From: an uncultured Erysipelotrichaceae bacterium
GTDB taxonomy: Bacteria; Bacillota_I; Bacilli_A; Erysipelotrichales; Erysipelotrichaceae
Direction of reading: 5' to 3'
DNA length: 12,900 bases
Assembly (NCBI GenBank): GCA_937902945.1
Contig: CALEMD010000041.1
Coordinates: forward strand, 1-12,900
The notes beneath the pieces are model-generated. The model did not search any database. It was not told the origin of the DNA and saw only the letters and a program-made list of their open reading frames with translations. Below, one piece after another: positions 1 to 7,276 of this stretch. Within the stretch, counting starts at the first letter, position 1, and every line of letters starts with the position of its first letter. The position numbers and the translations under genes were made by a program.

Positions 1-56
1 GATAAAGAATGCGTACCAAGAACCTCTGCTCAGGCAGACTGATGATTTAAAATCAA

Positions 57-84
57 GGTCTTTCAAATTGGAAATTTGAAGACC
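57..84 (-). terminator. Candidate terminator hairpin downstream of the operon
   Basis: The arms at 57-69 and 73-84 can form a stem of about 12 base pairs with one bulged base (position 61) and a three-base loop. Read on the minus strand, the stem is followed by TTGATTTT, a weak U-rich run. This fits an intrinsic terminator for the long minus-strand operon whose last visible gene stops at 180. The upper stem is AT-rich and the U-tract is interrupted, so termination strength is uncertain. It could instead be a structural repeat. Confidence 0.35.
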
Positions 85-140
85 ATCAAATAGAATATGA
101 GCCGGTTTATCCGGCGAAAGAACAAAGCATTTATCTTAAA

Positions 141-171
141 CCAGCCGCGAAGCTGAACGCTGAACGGCTGG
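141..171. repeat. Inverted repeat just after the last gene of the operon
   Basis: A perfect 7-base inverted repeat, CCAGCCG (141-147) and CGGCTGG (165-171), encloses a 17-base loop. Across the loop and right arm, GCTGAAC occurs twice in tandem (152-158 and 159-165). It begins about 9 bases beyond the stop codon of the 178-residue gene on the minus strand. No good T-run follows on either strand, so as a terminator it is weak. A further small hairpin (GCCGG at 101-105, CCGGC at 111-115) lies beyond it, so three hairpins occur within about 115 bases. Confidence 0.4.
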
Positions 172-179
172 CGGACAAT

Positions 180-716
180 CTATGAATTCTTGTCAGGCGG
201 AGCTGTTCCCTGATTCTCTGCTTTCAATAAGTAGTCATACCATTGTGTATAAGTATGTACATGATAGCCGGTCAAAGTATTGCTCACATCTTTGATTTCC
301 GTAAGGTAATAGACTCCATAGATTGACAGTCCATAGTCATGTGCTGCAGTAAGTGTTTTTGCAAAATCACCATAGTCACTAATCAAGAAATCAGCATCAT
401 CTTTGTAAAGATACCCCTGTCCCTTGATGTAGTATGGATGCTCTGGATCAAAACCGGCTGCAGAAGCAATCGGATCATTCGTATCTGTGATTGATGTATC
501 AGTATTGGCTGTCGGAGAACTGCTTGGTGCTGCAGAGGTTGCTGCCGTTGCCGTTTCTATTGGCTCAGCTGATGCACTTGGCAATGCTGTTTCTGTCACA
601 TCCGGATCATTGGAAGCAATGGCATCCTTGATAATATTACTGATCAAAGCATAGCCTCCAACTGCCAAAATAATGACAAGTCCAACCATTGTCGATATTG
701 CTTTCCAGTTTTTCAT
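180..716 (-). CDS. Membrane-anchored conjugation-module protein with Ser/Thr/Ala-rich stalk (178 aa, unknown function)
   Basis: I do not recognise this protein. It has a short basic N-terminus and one hydrophobic segment (about residues 8-28) with the N-terminus probably inside. A low-complexity stalk rich in Ser, Thr, Ala and Pro follows (about 38-88), then a compact tyrosine-rich C-terminal domain of about 85 residues (from FDPEHPYYIKGQGYLYKDD). That layout suits an extracytoplasmic domain held away from the membrane. The ATG at 716 is preceded by GAAAGGAGAATGAG, a good ribosome binding site. The gene starts 15 bases after the CHAP hydrolase gene, so it probably shares its mRNA. Its position downstream of the ATPase and hydrolase suggests an accessory part of the mating channel. 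The size and single N-terminal membrane segment recall VirB8-like proteins, but I see no motif that proves it. Confidence 0.8.
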   Translation of the reverse strand: MKNWKAISTMVGLVIILAVGGYALISNIIKDAIASNDPDVTETALPSASAEPIETATAATSAAPSSSPTANTDTSITDTNDPIASAAGFDPEHPYYIKGQGYLYKDDADFLISDYGDFAKTLTAAHDYGLSIYGVYYLTEIKDVSNTLTGYHVHTYTQWYDYLLKAENQGTAPPDKNS

Positions 717-731
717 CTCATTCTCCTTTCA

Positions 732-1745
732 TTATTTAATCGGTGCTGCACAGCGGATTCCGCCTGTCTCTTGAAGGAATGATGCGATTGTCCGCTTCGT
801 ATTAAAGCGGATTCCGCCTCCAGCAACATTGCCATCTGAGAACCAAACATATCCTTCGTCCACTCTTTCGATGAAGCCAACATGGTTGTATCCCATAACA
901 GAATAGATACTGCCTGCCACCGGAAAATCAACAAGCTGATACTGTCCTGGATACAGAGCAACAGTATTGGCTGCCATCTGATCACCATCACCATTGCCCG
1001 CATCAATACCGTACTGCAGCCAAAATCTCCAATGTGCAAAATTGGTACAAGTAGTAGGATCAGGCGAATAAAAAGTTAGTCCGTTTGCGTAAATATCTGC
1101 ATGGATCCGTGACCACCAATCATTGCACTGAGAGGATCCTCCAGGGAAGAAAACATCATCTCCTAAGGCTTGTATTTCAGCTTGTGTTACCGATCCGCTG
1201 ATTCCATTTGAAGTGCTCGCTGACGCAGCCATACGCATCTGTCCAGCTAATCGATGAAGGCAATTATAAACGTCCGCTGCACTGTCATCATTGACATCAC
1301 CACTGATTCCCCAATCAAGATAAGCGACTGTATCTGGAAGCCATTTATCTTTGTTTGATGAAGAATATGTGCCTTTGAAGAGATCTATGTAGCTATCCCA
1401 GGAATGGCTTGCATCATAAACCACAGAATGACCTCCATGGTCTGCTCTGTAGAAGAGTGCTGCAGCCGCCGCTTCATATTTGTAGCCATATTGATCAGTT
1501 GAGTAGCTTAAGATCTTTTTCAAATCTTCTTTTTGCCATGTATCTTCATATTGGTTAAATTGATCGTGAGAACATCCAAAAGCAGTGACATAATCCAGAT
1601 CTCCAAGGTTATTGAAGAAATTAACTACTGTATCTGTGACTGCTTCTATAGGTGCTGCCACAACTGCTGCTGCAGCCACTGTAGGAACAAGAATCAATAA
1701 GAAGCCAAGTGCTGCCGCACAGACAATCAGTATAAGTTTCTTCAT
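732..1745 (-). CDS. Secreted CHAP-domain peptidoglycan hydrolase of the conjugation system (337 aa)
   Basis: It probably cuts the cell wall so that the secretion channel can cross it, the role VirB1-type enzymes and Tn916 Orf14/CwlT play elsewhere. The N-terminus (MKKLILIV followed by an Ala/Val-rich hydrophobic stretch to about residue 33) is a signal peptide or signal anchor. The C-terminal ~140 residues form a CHAP amidase/peptidase domain. The likely catalytic Cys is at 233 (in TTCTNFAHWRFW) and His at 288 (in GYNHVGFIERV), a spacing typical of the family. Residues ~40-190 are not recognised. The start at 1745 is chosen over an upstream ATG at 1781 because it begins the signal peptide and has GAGG (1751-1754) just before it; this site overlaps the TGA of the ATPase gene, so translation is probably coupled. 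It corresponds in place to the CD1108-type hydrolase gene of C. difficile elements. Confidence 0.87.
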   Translation of the reverse strand: MKKLILIVCAAALGFLLILVPTVAAAAVVAAPIEAVTDTVVNFFNNLGDLDYVTAFGCSHDQFNQYEDTWQKEDLKKILSYSTDQYGYKYEAAAAALFYRADHGGHSVVYDASHSWDSYIDLFKGTYSSSNKDKWLPDTVAYLDWGISGDVNDDSAADVYNCLHRLAGQMRMAASASTSNGISGSVTQAEIQALGDDVFFPGGSSQCNDWWSRIHADIYANGLTFYSPDPTTCTNFAHWRFWLQYGIDAGNGDGDQMAANTVALYPGQYQLVDFPVAGSIYSVMGYNHVGFIERVDEGYVWFSDGNVAGGGIRFNTKRTIASFLQETGGIRCAAPIK

Positions 1746-1752
1746 ACTGACC

Positions 1753-4362
1753 TCAATACTTTTCCTGGAACATTGCTCCAATATCTCTCATTTCATCCGG
1801 TGAAGGCAAGACATGGATTGGGATCCTTCTGTCCCCGCAGATAAATAAAGCATCGCCCTGATGAAATCTCTGCAGAAGCATTGCTTCATTAGTATTGATT
1901 GTTTCCAGCTTAGAAATGTCATAGACATCATCCTGATTCATGTTAAGGAAAAGTTTATAGACTGCATTGTTAAAGATCGCTTTACCTTCTGTCAGAACCT
2001 TTGGATCGGCAAAATCATGCGGCTGCTGTGTTGCAATTAGCATGACATTCTTATACTTTCTTGAACGTCTGTAGAACTGAGATACCAGTTCCGCTGTTCT
2101 GCCCTTCAGAATCAACGTATGAGCCTCATCAATGACGAAAGCAGAGAGTTCTGCATCATCCAGGCACAAAGACCAGGCATAAGTAAACATGATGTAATAC
2201 AGTGCATTCTGAAGGTTCTCAGGGGCATTGAACAGCTTTCTAGTGCCAAAAGAAATGATCTGCCGTCCATTCTCAGGAATAGCTACGGTTGTATGACCAA
2301 CAAAATAGATCGACCATTCATTCATGATTGGAATCATAAGATAGCTCACCTTCTTCAGCAGGCGTGCTTCATCTGTATACTTCGCAGATTTTTCGGCTGC
2401 TTCCAAAGTCTGATTCAAGCAAGTATTAAATGTTTCAAAAGTAGGCATATCCTTATGGCTCAGATTCTTAAATGAAGGATATTGTCCATTCTCATCCGGT
2501 TTAATCCCTACAGCTCTGAAGGAAGCAATGACAAGCTGTGAAATGATTGCAAGCTGTTCTACATCAATATCTGGAAACAGGGATTGAAAGATTGTCTTCA
2601 CATCATTAATGACATCTTTAATTGCCATGGATGTATTCCACATGTCTTCATCTGAATCATCGTCTTCATCAGAAGATCTTGGTTTCAGATCAAAAACATT
2701 AATGATGTTCCCAGACTGCCCCCAATCAATATATGTTCCGCCATATTTCTTCGTCAGTTTCTTATTCTTGTTTTCCGGATCAATCCAAACTGTCTTAACA
2801 GATCTTTCGATGAAATTGCGGATCATCATATTGACCGCTGTGGTTTTCCCTGATCCACCCTTTCCTACAACTACAATGTCACCATTGATACGTCCGTTGT
2901 ACTTAGCATCTTCCGGCTGATTGAGATAATAGAATGGATCATAGAGAATTGCTCCAGAATTCTGCTTTTCCTGTCCGATCAGGAAGCCCTGATTGTCTTT
3001 TAATGTTTCAAAAACCCATGGATACAGACCGGAGACTCCTGAAGATGGCAGCGGCAGTCCATAGTTCTGCTTTAATATGCCTGGCAGATAATCTGTCGCC
3101 CAGATTGGGCTGCACATCCGATAAAATTCTTCCTGCATGAACATGCCATCAAATGTCTTAAATCCATCCATTGACAACAATTGCTTCAGCTGTTTTTTCA
3201 GTTCGCCCATCTCTTTGAAATCATCCGCATAGATAGTGAAAACAATATACGTTTCCCAGGTAGTATCGTGATTTCTCGTCACTTCATCGATGTAATTGGC
3301 TGAAGATTCCATTTCCACTTCCAAGCGCTTCTGTTCCGTTGGATCATTCACTGCCTGCTGGTATCTCTGCTTTTTGTCCTGGAAGTCACCACGCAGACTC
3401 TTGGCAATATCTATACTAGATCTGGAGATCTTCATCTGCAGATGGATCTTCATGTTATTCAAGTATTCGCACAGCACTGCAAGATAATAAATGTCTGGCA
3501 GCGCTGCAACATAAACATTCGTTACATACTTGTCACCGATCCTCATGTCGTTCTCATTCACTTTGATTCCAAGAGGGGCAATCCTAGATCTCTGGATCTC
3601 CTTCCTCCCAGGTACAATATTCATCAGGGCATCTCCATAGTCTCCAAAATTATCTGTATGATCAACAAGAGATACGGCATCACCATCATTGACATATTCT
3701 TGATTCTCGTAAGAGAAAATGCCTCTTGAGAAGTAGTAATCATTGATGAATGGCGAATCAAACTGATTATCCAAATAGTAATAGAAATCCTTCTTGTTCA
3801 TTGCCTTAGGCTCAAGCCCAGCATTTCTGAAGGATACGAACAGCGTTTCCATGTCTTTTGCGAGGATCTTAGGATCTGAATTGCGGATCATCAAATAAAA
3901 GTTCAATTCACGGTTATTCTTCTGAAATCCTTTTGCTTTGTTAAGATCAGATTCCATCATGGAATAGCATGTAGGATCATCTTCTTCAGATTCTGCTGCC
4001 ATAAGATTATTGATATGTCTTGTGAGATCTACCGGCGAATAGACATTGCCATAGTAAATATCAGTATCCATTCTATTAAGCGCCATTCGGATACCCTGCA
4101 GCATTAATGCTTGATCCTGCTCTGTATCAACAAAGATATTATGCGGATTGATCCTGATACCCTTAACGTAAATAGGATGTTTTTCATCGCCTATCACCAT
4201 TTGATCAGGTTGTACATCTTTCAGATCCATCCAGTTTAGCGTAGTTGCGGTCTTCTTACGCAGCTTAGCAACTTCACTCTTTGTTTTTTCCAGTTTCTTA
4301 TAGTCTGCCAGTTCGACTTTGGACATTTTCTTTGTATTGATTTTATTCTTTTTCAGTCCCAT
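1753..4362 (-). CDS. VirB4-type conjugation ATPase, CD1110-like (869 aa)
   Basis: This is the cytoplasmic ATPase that energises assembly of and transport through the type IV secretion system. The N-terminal ~450 residues correspond to the variable VirB4 region. The C-terminal half is a RecA/HerA-type motor: Walker A GKGGSGKTT at residues 500-508 (Lys506), Walker B in SAFVIDEAHTLI (Asp745, Glu746), and an ATQQPHDF motif near 780. The length of 869 fits the CD1110-like family of Gram-positive mobile elements. The ATG at 4362 follows GAAGGGAGTATATAAAG. The gene overlaps the end of the PrgI gene by 20 bases, which implies translational coupling. No catalytic residue appears to be missing. Confidence 0.96.
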   Translation of the reverse strand: MGLKKNKINTKKMSKVELADYKKLEKTKSEVAKLRKKTATTLNWMDLKDVQPDQMVIGDEKHPIYVKGIRINPHNIFVDTEQDQALMLQGIRMALNRMDTDIYYGNVYSPVDLTRHINNLMAAESEEDDPTCYSMMESDLNKAKGFQKNNRELNFYLMIRNSDPKILAKDMETLFVSFRNAGLEPKAMNKKDFYYYLDNQFDSPFINDYYFSRGIFSYENQEYVNDGDAVSLVDHTDNFGDYGDALMNIVPGRKEIQRSRIAPLGIKVNENDMRIGDKYVTNVYVAALPDIYYLAVLCEYLNNMKIHLQMKISRSSIDIAKSLRGDFQDKKQRYQQAVNDPTEQKRLEVEMESSANYIDEVTRNHDTTWETYIVFTIYADDFKEMGELKKQLKQLLSMDGFKTFDGMFMQEEFYRMCSPIWATDYLPGILKQNYGLPLPSSGVSGLYPWVFETLKDNQGFLIGQEKQNSGAILYDPFYYLNQPEDAKYNGRINGDIVVVGKGGSGKTTAVNMMIRNFIERSVKTVWIDPENKNKKLTKKYGGTYIDWGQSGNIINVFDLKPRSSDEDDDSDEDMWNTSMAIKDVINDVKTIFQSLFPDIDVEQLAIISQLVIASFRAVGIKPDENGQYPSFKNLSHKDMPTFETFNTCLNQTLEAAEKSAKYTDEARLLKKVSYLMIPIMNEWSIYFVGHTTVAIPENGRQIISFGTRKLFNAPENLQNALYYIMFTYAWSLCLDDAELSAFVIDEAHTLILKGRTAELVSQFYRRSRKYKNVMLIATQQPHDFADPKVLTEGKAIFNNAVYKLFLNMNQDDVYDISKLETINTNEAMLLQRFHQGDALFICGDRRIPIHVLPSPDEMRDIGAMFQEKY

Positions 4363-4660
4363 CTTTATATACTCCTTCCCATATATATTTTCTTTCCTTC
4401 GTGTAAAATTTAATTACTACCTGAAGGAACACAAGGATGTTGTGATATTCTCCAGCAGGACAGATTAGAACTACTGCTATGACTGCAGGAATGATAGCAA
4501 TCAGCAGCCAGGGCATTCTCAGTTTCATGCCGATCAGAATATTGACCAGCACAATTGATACGGCAATTCCAATCGCACCAATCACAATATCAATAATCCT
4601 GAATCTGCTTGCTATAAGCCGTCCTTTTTTGAAATTAGACGGTGCATTGAAATTCAGCAT
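4343..4660 (-). CDS. PrgI-family type IV secretion membrane protein (105 aa)
   Basis: This small inner-membrane component of Gram-positive transfer systems is nearly always encoded directly before the VirB4 ATPase. The sequence has a short polar N-terminus, two hydrophobic segments (about residues 22-44 and 50-68) with KLRMP between them, and a basic C-terminal tail (FYTKERKYIWEG) that should face the cytoplasm and could contact VirB4. Length and layout match the PrgI family (CD1111-like in C. difficile). The ATG at 4660 has AAAGGAGAGCAA in front of it. A GC-rich palindromic hairpin (4675-4697) separates it from the TrbL gene. Its 3' end overlaps the ATPase gene. Confidence 0.9.
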   Translation of the reverse strand: MLNFNAPSNFKKGRLIASRFRIIDIVIGAIGIAVSIVLVNILIGMKLRMPWLLIAIIPAVIAVVLICPAGEYHNILVFLQVVIKFYTKERKYIWEGVYKDGTEKE

Positions 4661-4674
4661 TTGCTCTCCTTTCT

Positions 4675-4697
4675 TTCGGGGGCGCAGCGCCCCCGAA
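4675..4697 (-). repeat. GC palindromic hairpin, copy 1 (before the PrgI gene)
   Basis: This is a perfect 23-base palindrome around a central A at 4686, with core GGGGGCGC-A-GCGCCCCC and TTC/GAA flanks. As RNA it gives a 10-bp stem with a three-base loop. It lies between the stop of the TrbL gene (4712) and the ribosome binding site of the PrgI gene, 14 bases before the ATG. The bases after it on the minus strand are AAGAAAGGAG, purine-rich rather than U-rich, so it is not a classical terminator. It is the longest perfect member of a five-copy family in the window. Confidence 0.93.
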
Positions 4698-4711
4698 TAT
4701 CATCGTATGTT

Positions 4712-6346
4712 TTATAAACCAAAGCGTTTTGCCGTACTCTCTGCCTGCGCCACCTTTGAAGTGACAGATTTTTGATGAATGGCACGCCCTGCTCCCGCCG
4801 CCATATGAATAGCATTTGAAGCAGCCACACGTTTAGATCCATTTTGACCGCCATACCAACGCTGTCCGGCAGAAGCATAGAGCATCTGTCCAAAAGAGCG
4901 AGACATTCCTCCGGAAGCGCCGCTGCTGCCCCCAGAGATAGAATTATCAGACAAGTCCATTGTTCCCATTGAAGAAGGTTCCGTACCATCAAAAAATGAC
5001 CTGTCTGCTCCGGCTGATTCCAAAGCTTGTGACAGTTCACCCTTCGACATATTTTCAGCGCCTGATACATTTAAAACTTGTGCAGCATTCAGCTGATTTT
5101 CAGTATGTGCATCGCCATAAGAAGGCATTCCTGTTCCTGACAATCCAGAAGATCCAACTGAAGAATCGCCAGATCCTGCCGAACCAGTTCCAGAACCTCC
5201 AGAAGAACCGTTTCCGCCAAGGAAACTATTTGGATTCATGGATGCACCGCCTCTCATTCTTCCAATACCATAAATAGCACCAGAAGCTTGAGTCAAAGCT
5301 GCGCCGCCTGCTGCGCCAAGCATTGCTCCGCCTGCCGCAACTCCTGTTTTCAGTGCTCCTCCGAATGCTTTTAATTGAGCCAGTGACTGAATGCCAGCTG
5401 AAGTACCTATATCTGATCCGATCAGCTGAGCAACTCCCGCCGGTGCGTGCATGATAGTGAACAAAGCGCCAATAAAGAAGATTCCCTTTGATAAAGCATC
5501 CAATTGAACAGTGGCACATGCATACAAAACTAGCCAGACTAGTGCCATCTGAAAGAAATTGCCTAAAATATCTGCAACACAAAGCTTGAACCATGTGCTT
5601 GTTCCGGTATCTTTTGCATCTACCAGTCCGGACAATGCATAAGGGGCAAGAATGATTTTAAACAATAGGCTGATTGCTCGTGATGCAATCTGAACTGCAA
5701 CAAAAACAAAGCAATAAACTGCCATTCCGCCAAGAACACCAGTAAGCAGCAGATTTCCTCCATCCGGAAAATACTTATACTTGTTCTCTGAATTCTTTTC
5801 ATTGATATTGTCTCTTGTAAAGTAATTCAGCAGGCTGTCTTCACTGCTTAATCCGACATCCGCTTTTAATTGCGCCACAGTATCAGCATTTGATGCATCA
5901 TCGATTGATACAGACATATCTGTCAATCCAGCGCCTAATATCACATCTGAAGGATCCGTGTTTGACATGTTGACCATTGATGGAAACTTGGTCGTTAGAT
6001 CTGCTGACATGCTTGAAAGAGCAGGCAATCCTGCAGGAATCAGCAGCATGATAAATCCGATTCCAACCATACGCTTCAGAATGGAGAACCCATCAATACG
6101 TTCCACTGCCTCATCATCCCACATTGTCTTCATGTACATTAGAATCAAGCGAATGAATATGAACAGCACAAGCAAAGCAGATAGTGCTGTAAACCAGCTC
6201 CAGATCCAGCTGAAATTATTTAGATTCAGTCCAAACAATTTCTGCATGATGTCGTAGGTACTATTCATCAGCCAAAGGATCACATGCAGAATATCCCACA
6301 TGATTGATCGAATAGTATCGTTAAACCATCCAGTTATCCAATCCAT
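4712..6346 (-). CDS. TrbL/VirB6-like polytopic channel protein (544 aa)
   Basis: This is the likely inner-membrane channel core of the secretion system, corresponding to the CD1112-like VirB6/TrbL proteins. Residues 1-35 include an amphipathic or hydrophobic helix. Clear membrane segments follow at about 50-72, 92-112, 199-222, 224-243, 259-281 and 287-309. The region SRAISLLFKIILAPYALSGL (222-241) is typical of TrbL membrane domains. After residue ~320 comes a Gly/Ala-rich amphipathic stretch, then a Gly/Ser-rich low-complexity part (~366-406) and a polar C-terminal tail probably in the cytoplasm. It starts 29 bases after the pilin gene with the strongest ribosome binding site of the region (6353-6360). 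The gene is complete. Confidence 0.9.
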   Translation of the reverse strand: MDWITGWFNDTIRSIMWDILHVILWLMNSTYDIMQKLFGLNLNNFSWIWSWFTALSALLVLFIFIRLILMYMKTMWDDEAVERIDGFSILKRMVGIGFIMLLIPAGLPALSSMSADLTTKFPSMVNMSNTDPSDVILGAGLTDMSVSIDDASNADTVAQLKADVGLSSEDSLLNYFTRDNINEKNSENKYKYFPDGGNLLLTGVLGGMAVYCFVFVAVQIASRAISLLFKIILAPYALSGLVDAKDTGTSTWFKLCVADILGNFFQMALVWLVLYACATVQLDALSKGIFFIGALFTIMHAPAGVAQLIGSDIGTSAGIQSLAQLKAFGGALKTGVAAGGAMLGAAGGAALTQASGAIYGIGRMRGGASMNPNSFLGGNGSSGGSGTGSAGSGDSSVGSSGLSGTGMPSYGDAHTENQLNAAQVLNVSGAENMSKGELSQALESAGADRSFFDGTEPSSMGTMDLSDNSISGGSSGASGGMSRSFGQMLYASAGQRWYGGQNGSKRVAASNAIHMAAGAGRAIHQKSVTSKVAQAESTAKRFGL

Positions 6347-6352
6347 TTAAAA

Positions 6353-6360
6353 CCTCCTTT
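6353..6360 (-). promoter_or_regulatory. Strong ribosome binding site of the TrbL-like gene
   Basis: AAAGGAGG on the minus strand is a perfect match to the anti-Shine-Dalgarno sequence, placed 6 bases before the ATG at 6346. It is the best such site in the window and fixes the start of the TrbL-like gene. Confidence 0.85.
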
Positions 6361-6375
6361 GAAATGAATCTTGCA

Positions 6376-6717
6376 TTAATGGGTAAGACCAATGATTGTA
6401 GCAATTAAAGGTGCTGACCAAATAATCAGTGCCGCAATTCCTAAATGAGCAATCGTTTTTGTGATTGGCTTCTGTTCACGTTCACGCTCGTCCATGAAGA
6501 AATACTTTGCACCAGCAATCAATGAAGATGCAATGAACGCAATCGGCACAAACCAGAGCAGAAAATTGATGACTCCTTGGATATACGGATTCACTGCATC
6601 CTGTGCAGCCCCTCCATTGAATGAAGGTGCTCCATCATCGGCGTGTACTGCTAGTGCTTGGAAAAGAAAAGATGCTGTAATAACAGCACCTGCTGAAAAT
6701 CTCTTTGCTAATTTCAT
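6376..6717 (-). CDS. VirB2/TrbC-like conjugative pilin or channel subunit (113 aa)
   Basis: It probably forms the pilus-like or channel-lining subunit of the transfer apparatus. The start MKLAKRF is followed by a hydrophobic stretch and a signal-peptidase-like site after VHA (residue ~26). The mature part has two membrane segments (about 47-72 and 88-110) separated by a charged loop, MDEREREQKP, the pattern of TrbC/VirB2 proteins. The start at 6717 is preferred over the in-frame ATG at 6768. It begins the signal peptide, has GGAGG at 6727-6731, and overlaps the stop of the preceding 94-residue gene as ATGA. Its place before the TrbL, PrgI and VirB4 genes matches the pilin/Maff2 slot in related elements. 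Family assignment rests on layout, not on a catalytic motif. Confidence 0.82.
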   Translation of the reverse strand: MKLAKRFSAGAVITASFLFQALAVHADDGAPSFNGGAAQDAVNPYIQGVINFLLWFVPIAFIASSLIAGAKYFFMDEREREQKPITKTIAHLGIAALIIWSAPLIATIIGLTH

Positions 6718-6998
6718 ATATATTTTCCTCCATATGAAGTTTTGATTCTCCAGGCTAAGATCCCCCATTGGTAATCTTCAACCTTTGTGTCATTACTGTT
6801 GAATAGTGTTATTGGCGCATCGTCCGGAAGTGAGATCTCCAAGTTGCCATCATATGTCTGCATCGCATAGCGATCTGTAATGTAGAAAAAGATTCCATCA
6901 TCCTGAGATCCTTTTGGATACATCACTTTGTACCTGGACTCATCCGGTTCCGGATATACACGGAATGGCGCTTTAATGGTCAGACTTATATATTTCAT
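6714..6998 (-). CDS. Small conserved-looking protein of unknown function (94 aa)
   Basis: I do not recognise a family. The protein is soluble-looking and rich in aromatic and beta-prone residues (MKYISLTIKAPFRVYPEPD near the start, IFFYITDRYAMQTYDGNLEI in the middle), with no signal peptide or membrane segment. It could be a small beta-barrel or DNA/RNA-binding fold, but that is a guess. It overlaps both neighbours by four bases (ATGA at each end), so it is translationally coupled to the 81-residue gene before it and to the pilin gene after it. The pilin ribosome binding site lies inside its last codons. Coupling to the pilin suggests a role in the transfer apparatus or its control. Confidence 0.75.
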   Translation of the reverse strand: MKYISLTIKAPFRVYPEPDESRYKVMYPKGSQDDGIFFYITDRYAMQTYDGNLEISLPDDAPITLFNSNDTKVEDYQWGILAWRIKTSYGGKYI

Positions 6999-7240
6999 TG
7001 ATTGCGCCTTTCATATAGCACCTTCGGATTCTTAACATCGATCACATAGGATTTCTTTTCTCTGTCCTTCGGGATGAACGTATATATCCCTGGGCTGAAT
7101 TCATTGCTGAAAATACGATAATACCTCAGCAGAACCGTACAGATGTCTCCTTTTTGAATCGAACTTGTTTTATATTCCTGGGCTAATTTTTCAAGTGCCG
7201 GTGAGGAAGTCTGAAGGAATGTTTCATAGAATGTTCCCAT
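6995..7240 (-). CDS. Small protein of unknown function (81 aa), first gene after a GC hairpin
   Basis: I do not recognise a family. It is a soluble, mixed-charge protein with no membrane segment; its C-terminal half (SYVIDVKNPKVLYERRNQ) is basic. The ATG at 7240 has AAAGGAGA a few bases upstream, directly after the GC hairpin at 7256-7276. Its stop overlaps the start of the 94-residue gene as ATGA. It opens the block that runs through the 94-residue gene and the pilin into TrbL. It may work with the 94-residue protein, since the two are coupled. Confidence 0.73.
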   Translation of the reverse strand: MGTFYETFLQTSSPALEKLAQEYKTSSIQKGDICTVLLRYYRIFSNEFSPGIYTFIPKDREKKSYVIDVKNPKVLYERRNQ

Positions 7241-7255
7241 CTTCTCTCCTTTCTT

Positions 7256-7276
7256 TCGGGGGCGCAGCGCCCCCGA
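7256..7276 (-). repeat. GC palindromic hairpin, copy 2 (between ArdC and the 81-aa gene)
   Basis: This is a perfect 21-base palindrome centred on A at 7266 with the same core as copy 1. It directly abuts the stop codon of the ArdC gene (7277-7279) and ends 15 bases before the ATG at 7240. About 11 bases 5' of it on the plus strand (CTCCTTTCTTT) are also shared with copy 1, so the conserved unit includes the following ribosome binding site. Confidence 0.93.

Noticed and set aside
86..130. Group II intron domain V at the left edge
   Set aside because: A GAGCCGG and a GAAAG stretch resemble it slightly, but the conserved domain V stem and pairing are absent.
713..1039. 108-residue minus-strand frame inside the CHAP gene
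   Set aside because: It overlaps the catalytic domain of a well-supported gene in another frame and has no recognisable features.
882..1079. Plus-strand open frames throughout the window (for example 882-1079, 2119-2475, 4479-4775, 6461-6745, 9208-9435)
   Set aside because: They lie antisense to well-supported minus-strand genes, lack ribosome binding sites, and have no recognisable protein features.
4675..4697. GC hairpins as intrinsic terminators
   Set aside because: No run of T follows the stem on either strand, and essential transfer genes lie downstream in the same direction with no visible new promoter.
4654..5070. Minus-strand open frames of 138 and 122 residues inside the TrbL gene (4654-5070, 5226-5594)
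   Set aside because: They are alternative frames of the TrbL-like gene, with Trp/Cys/Arg-rich translations typical of shadows and no ribosome binding sites.
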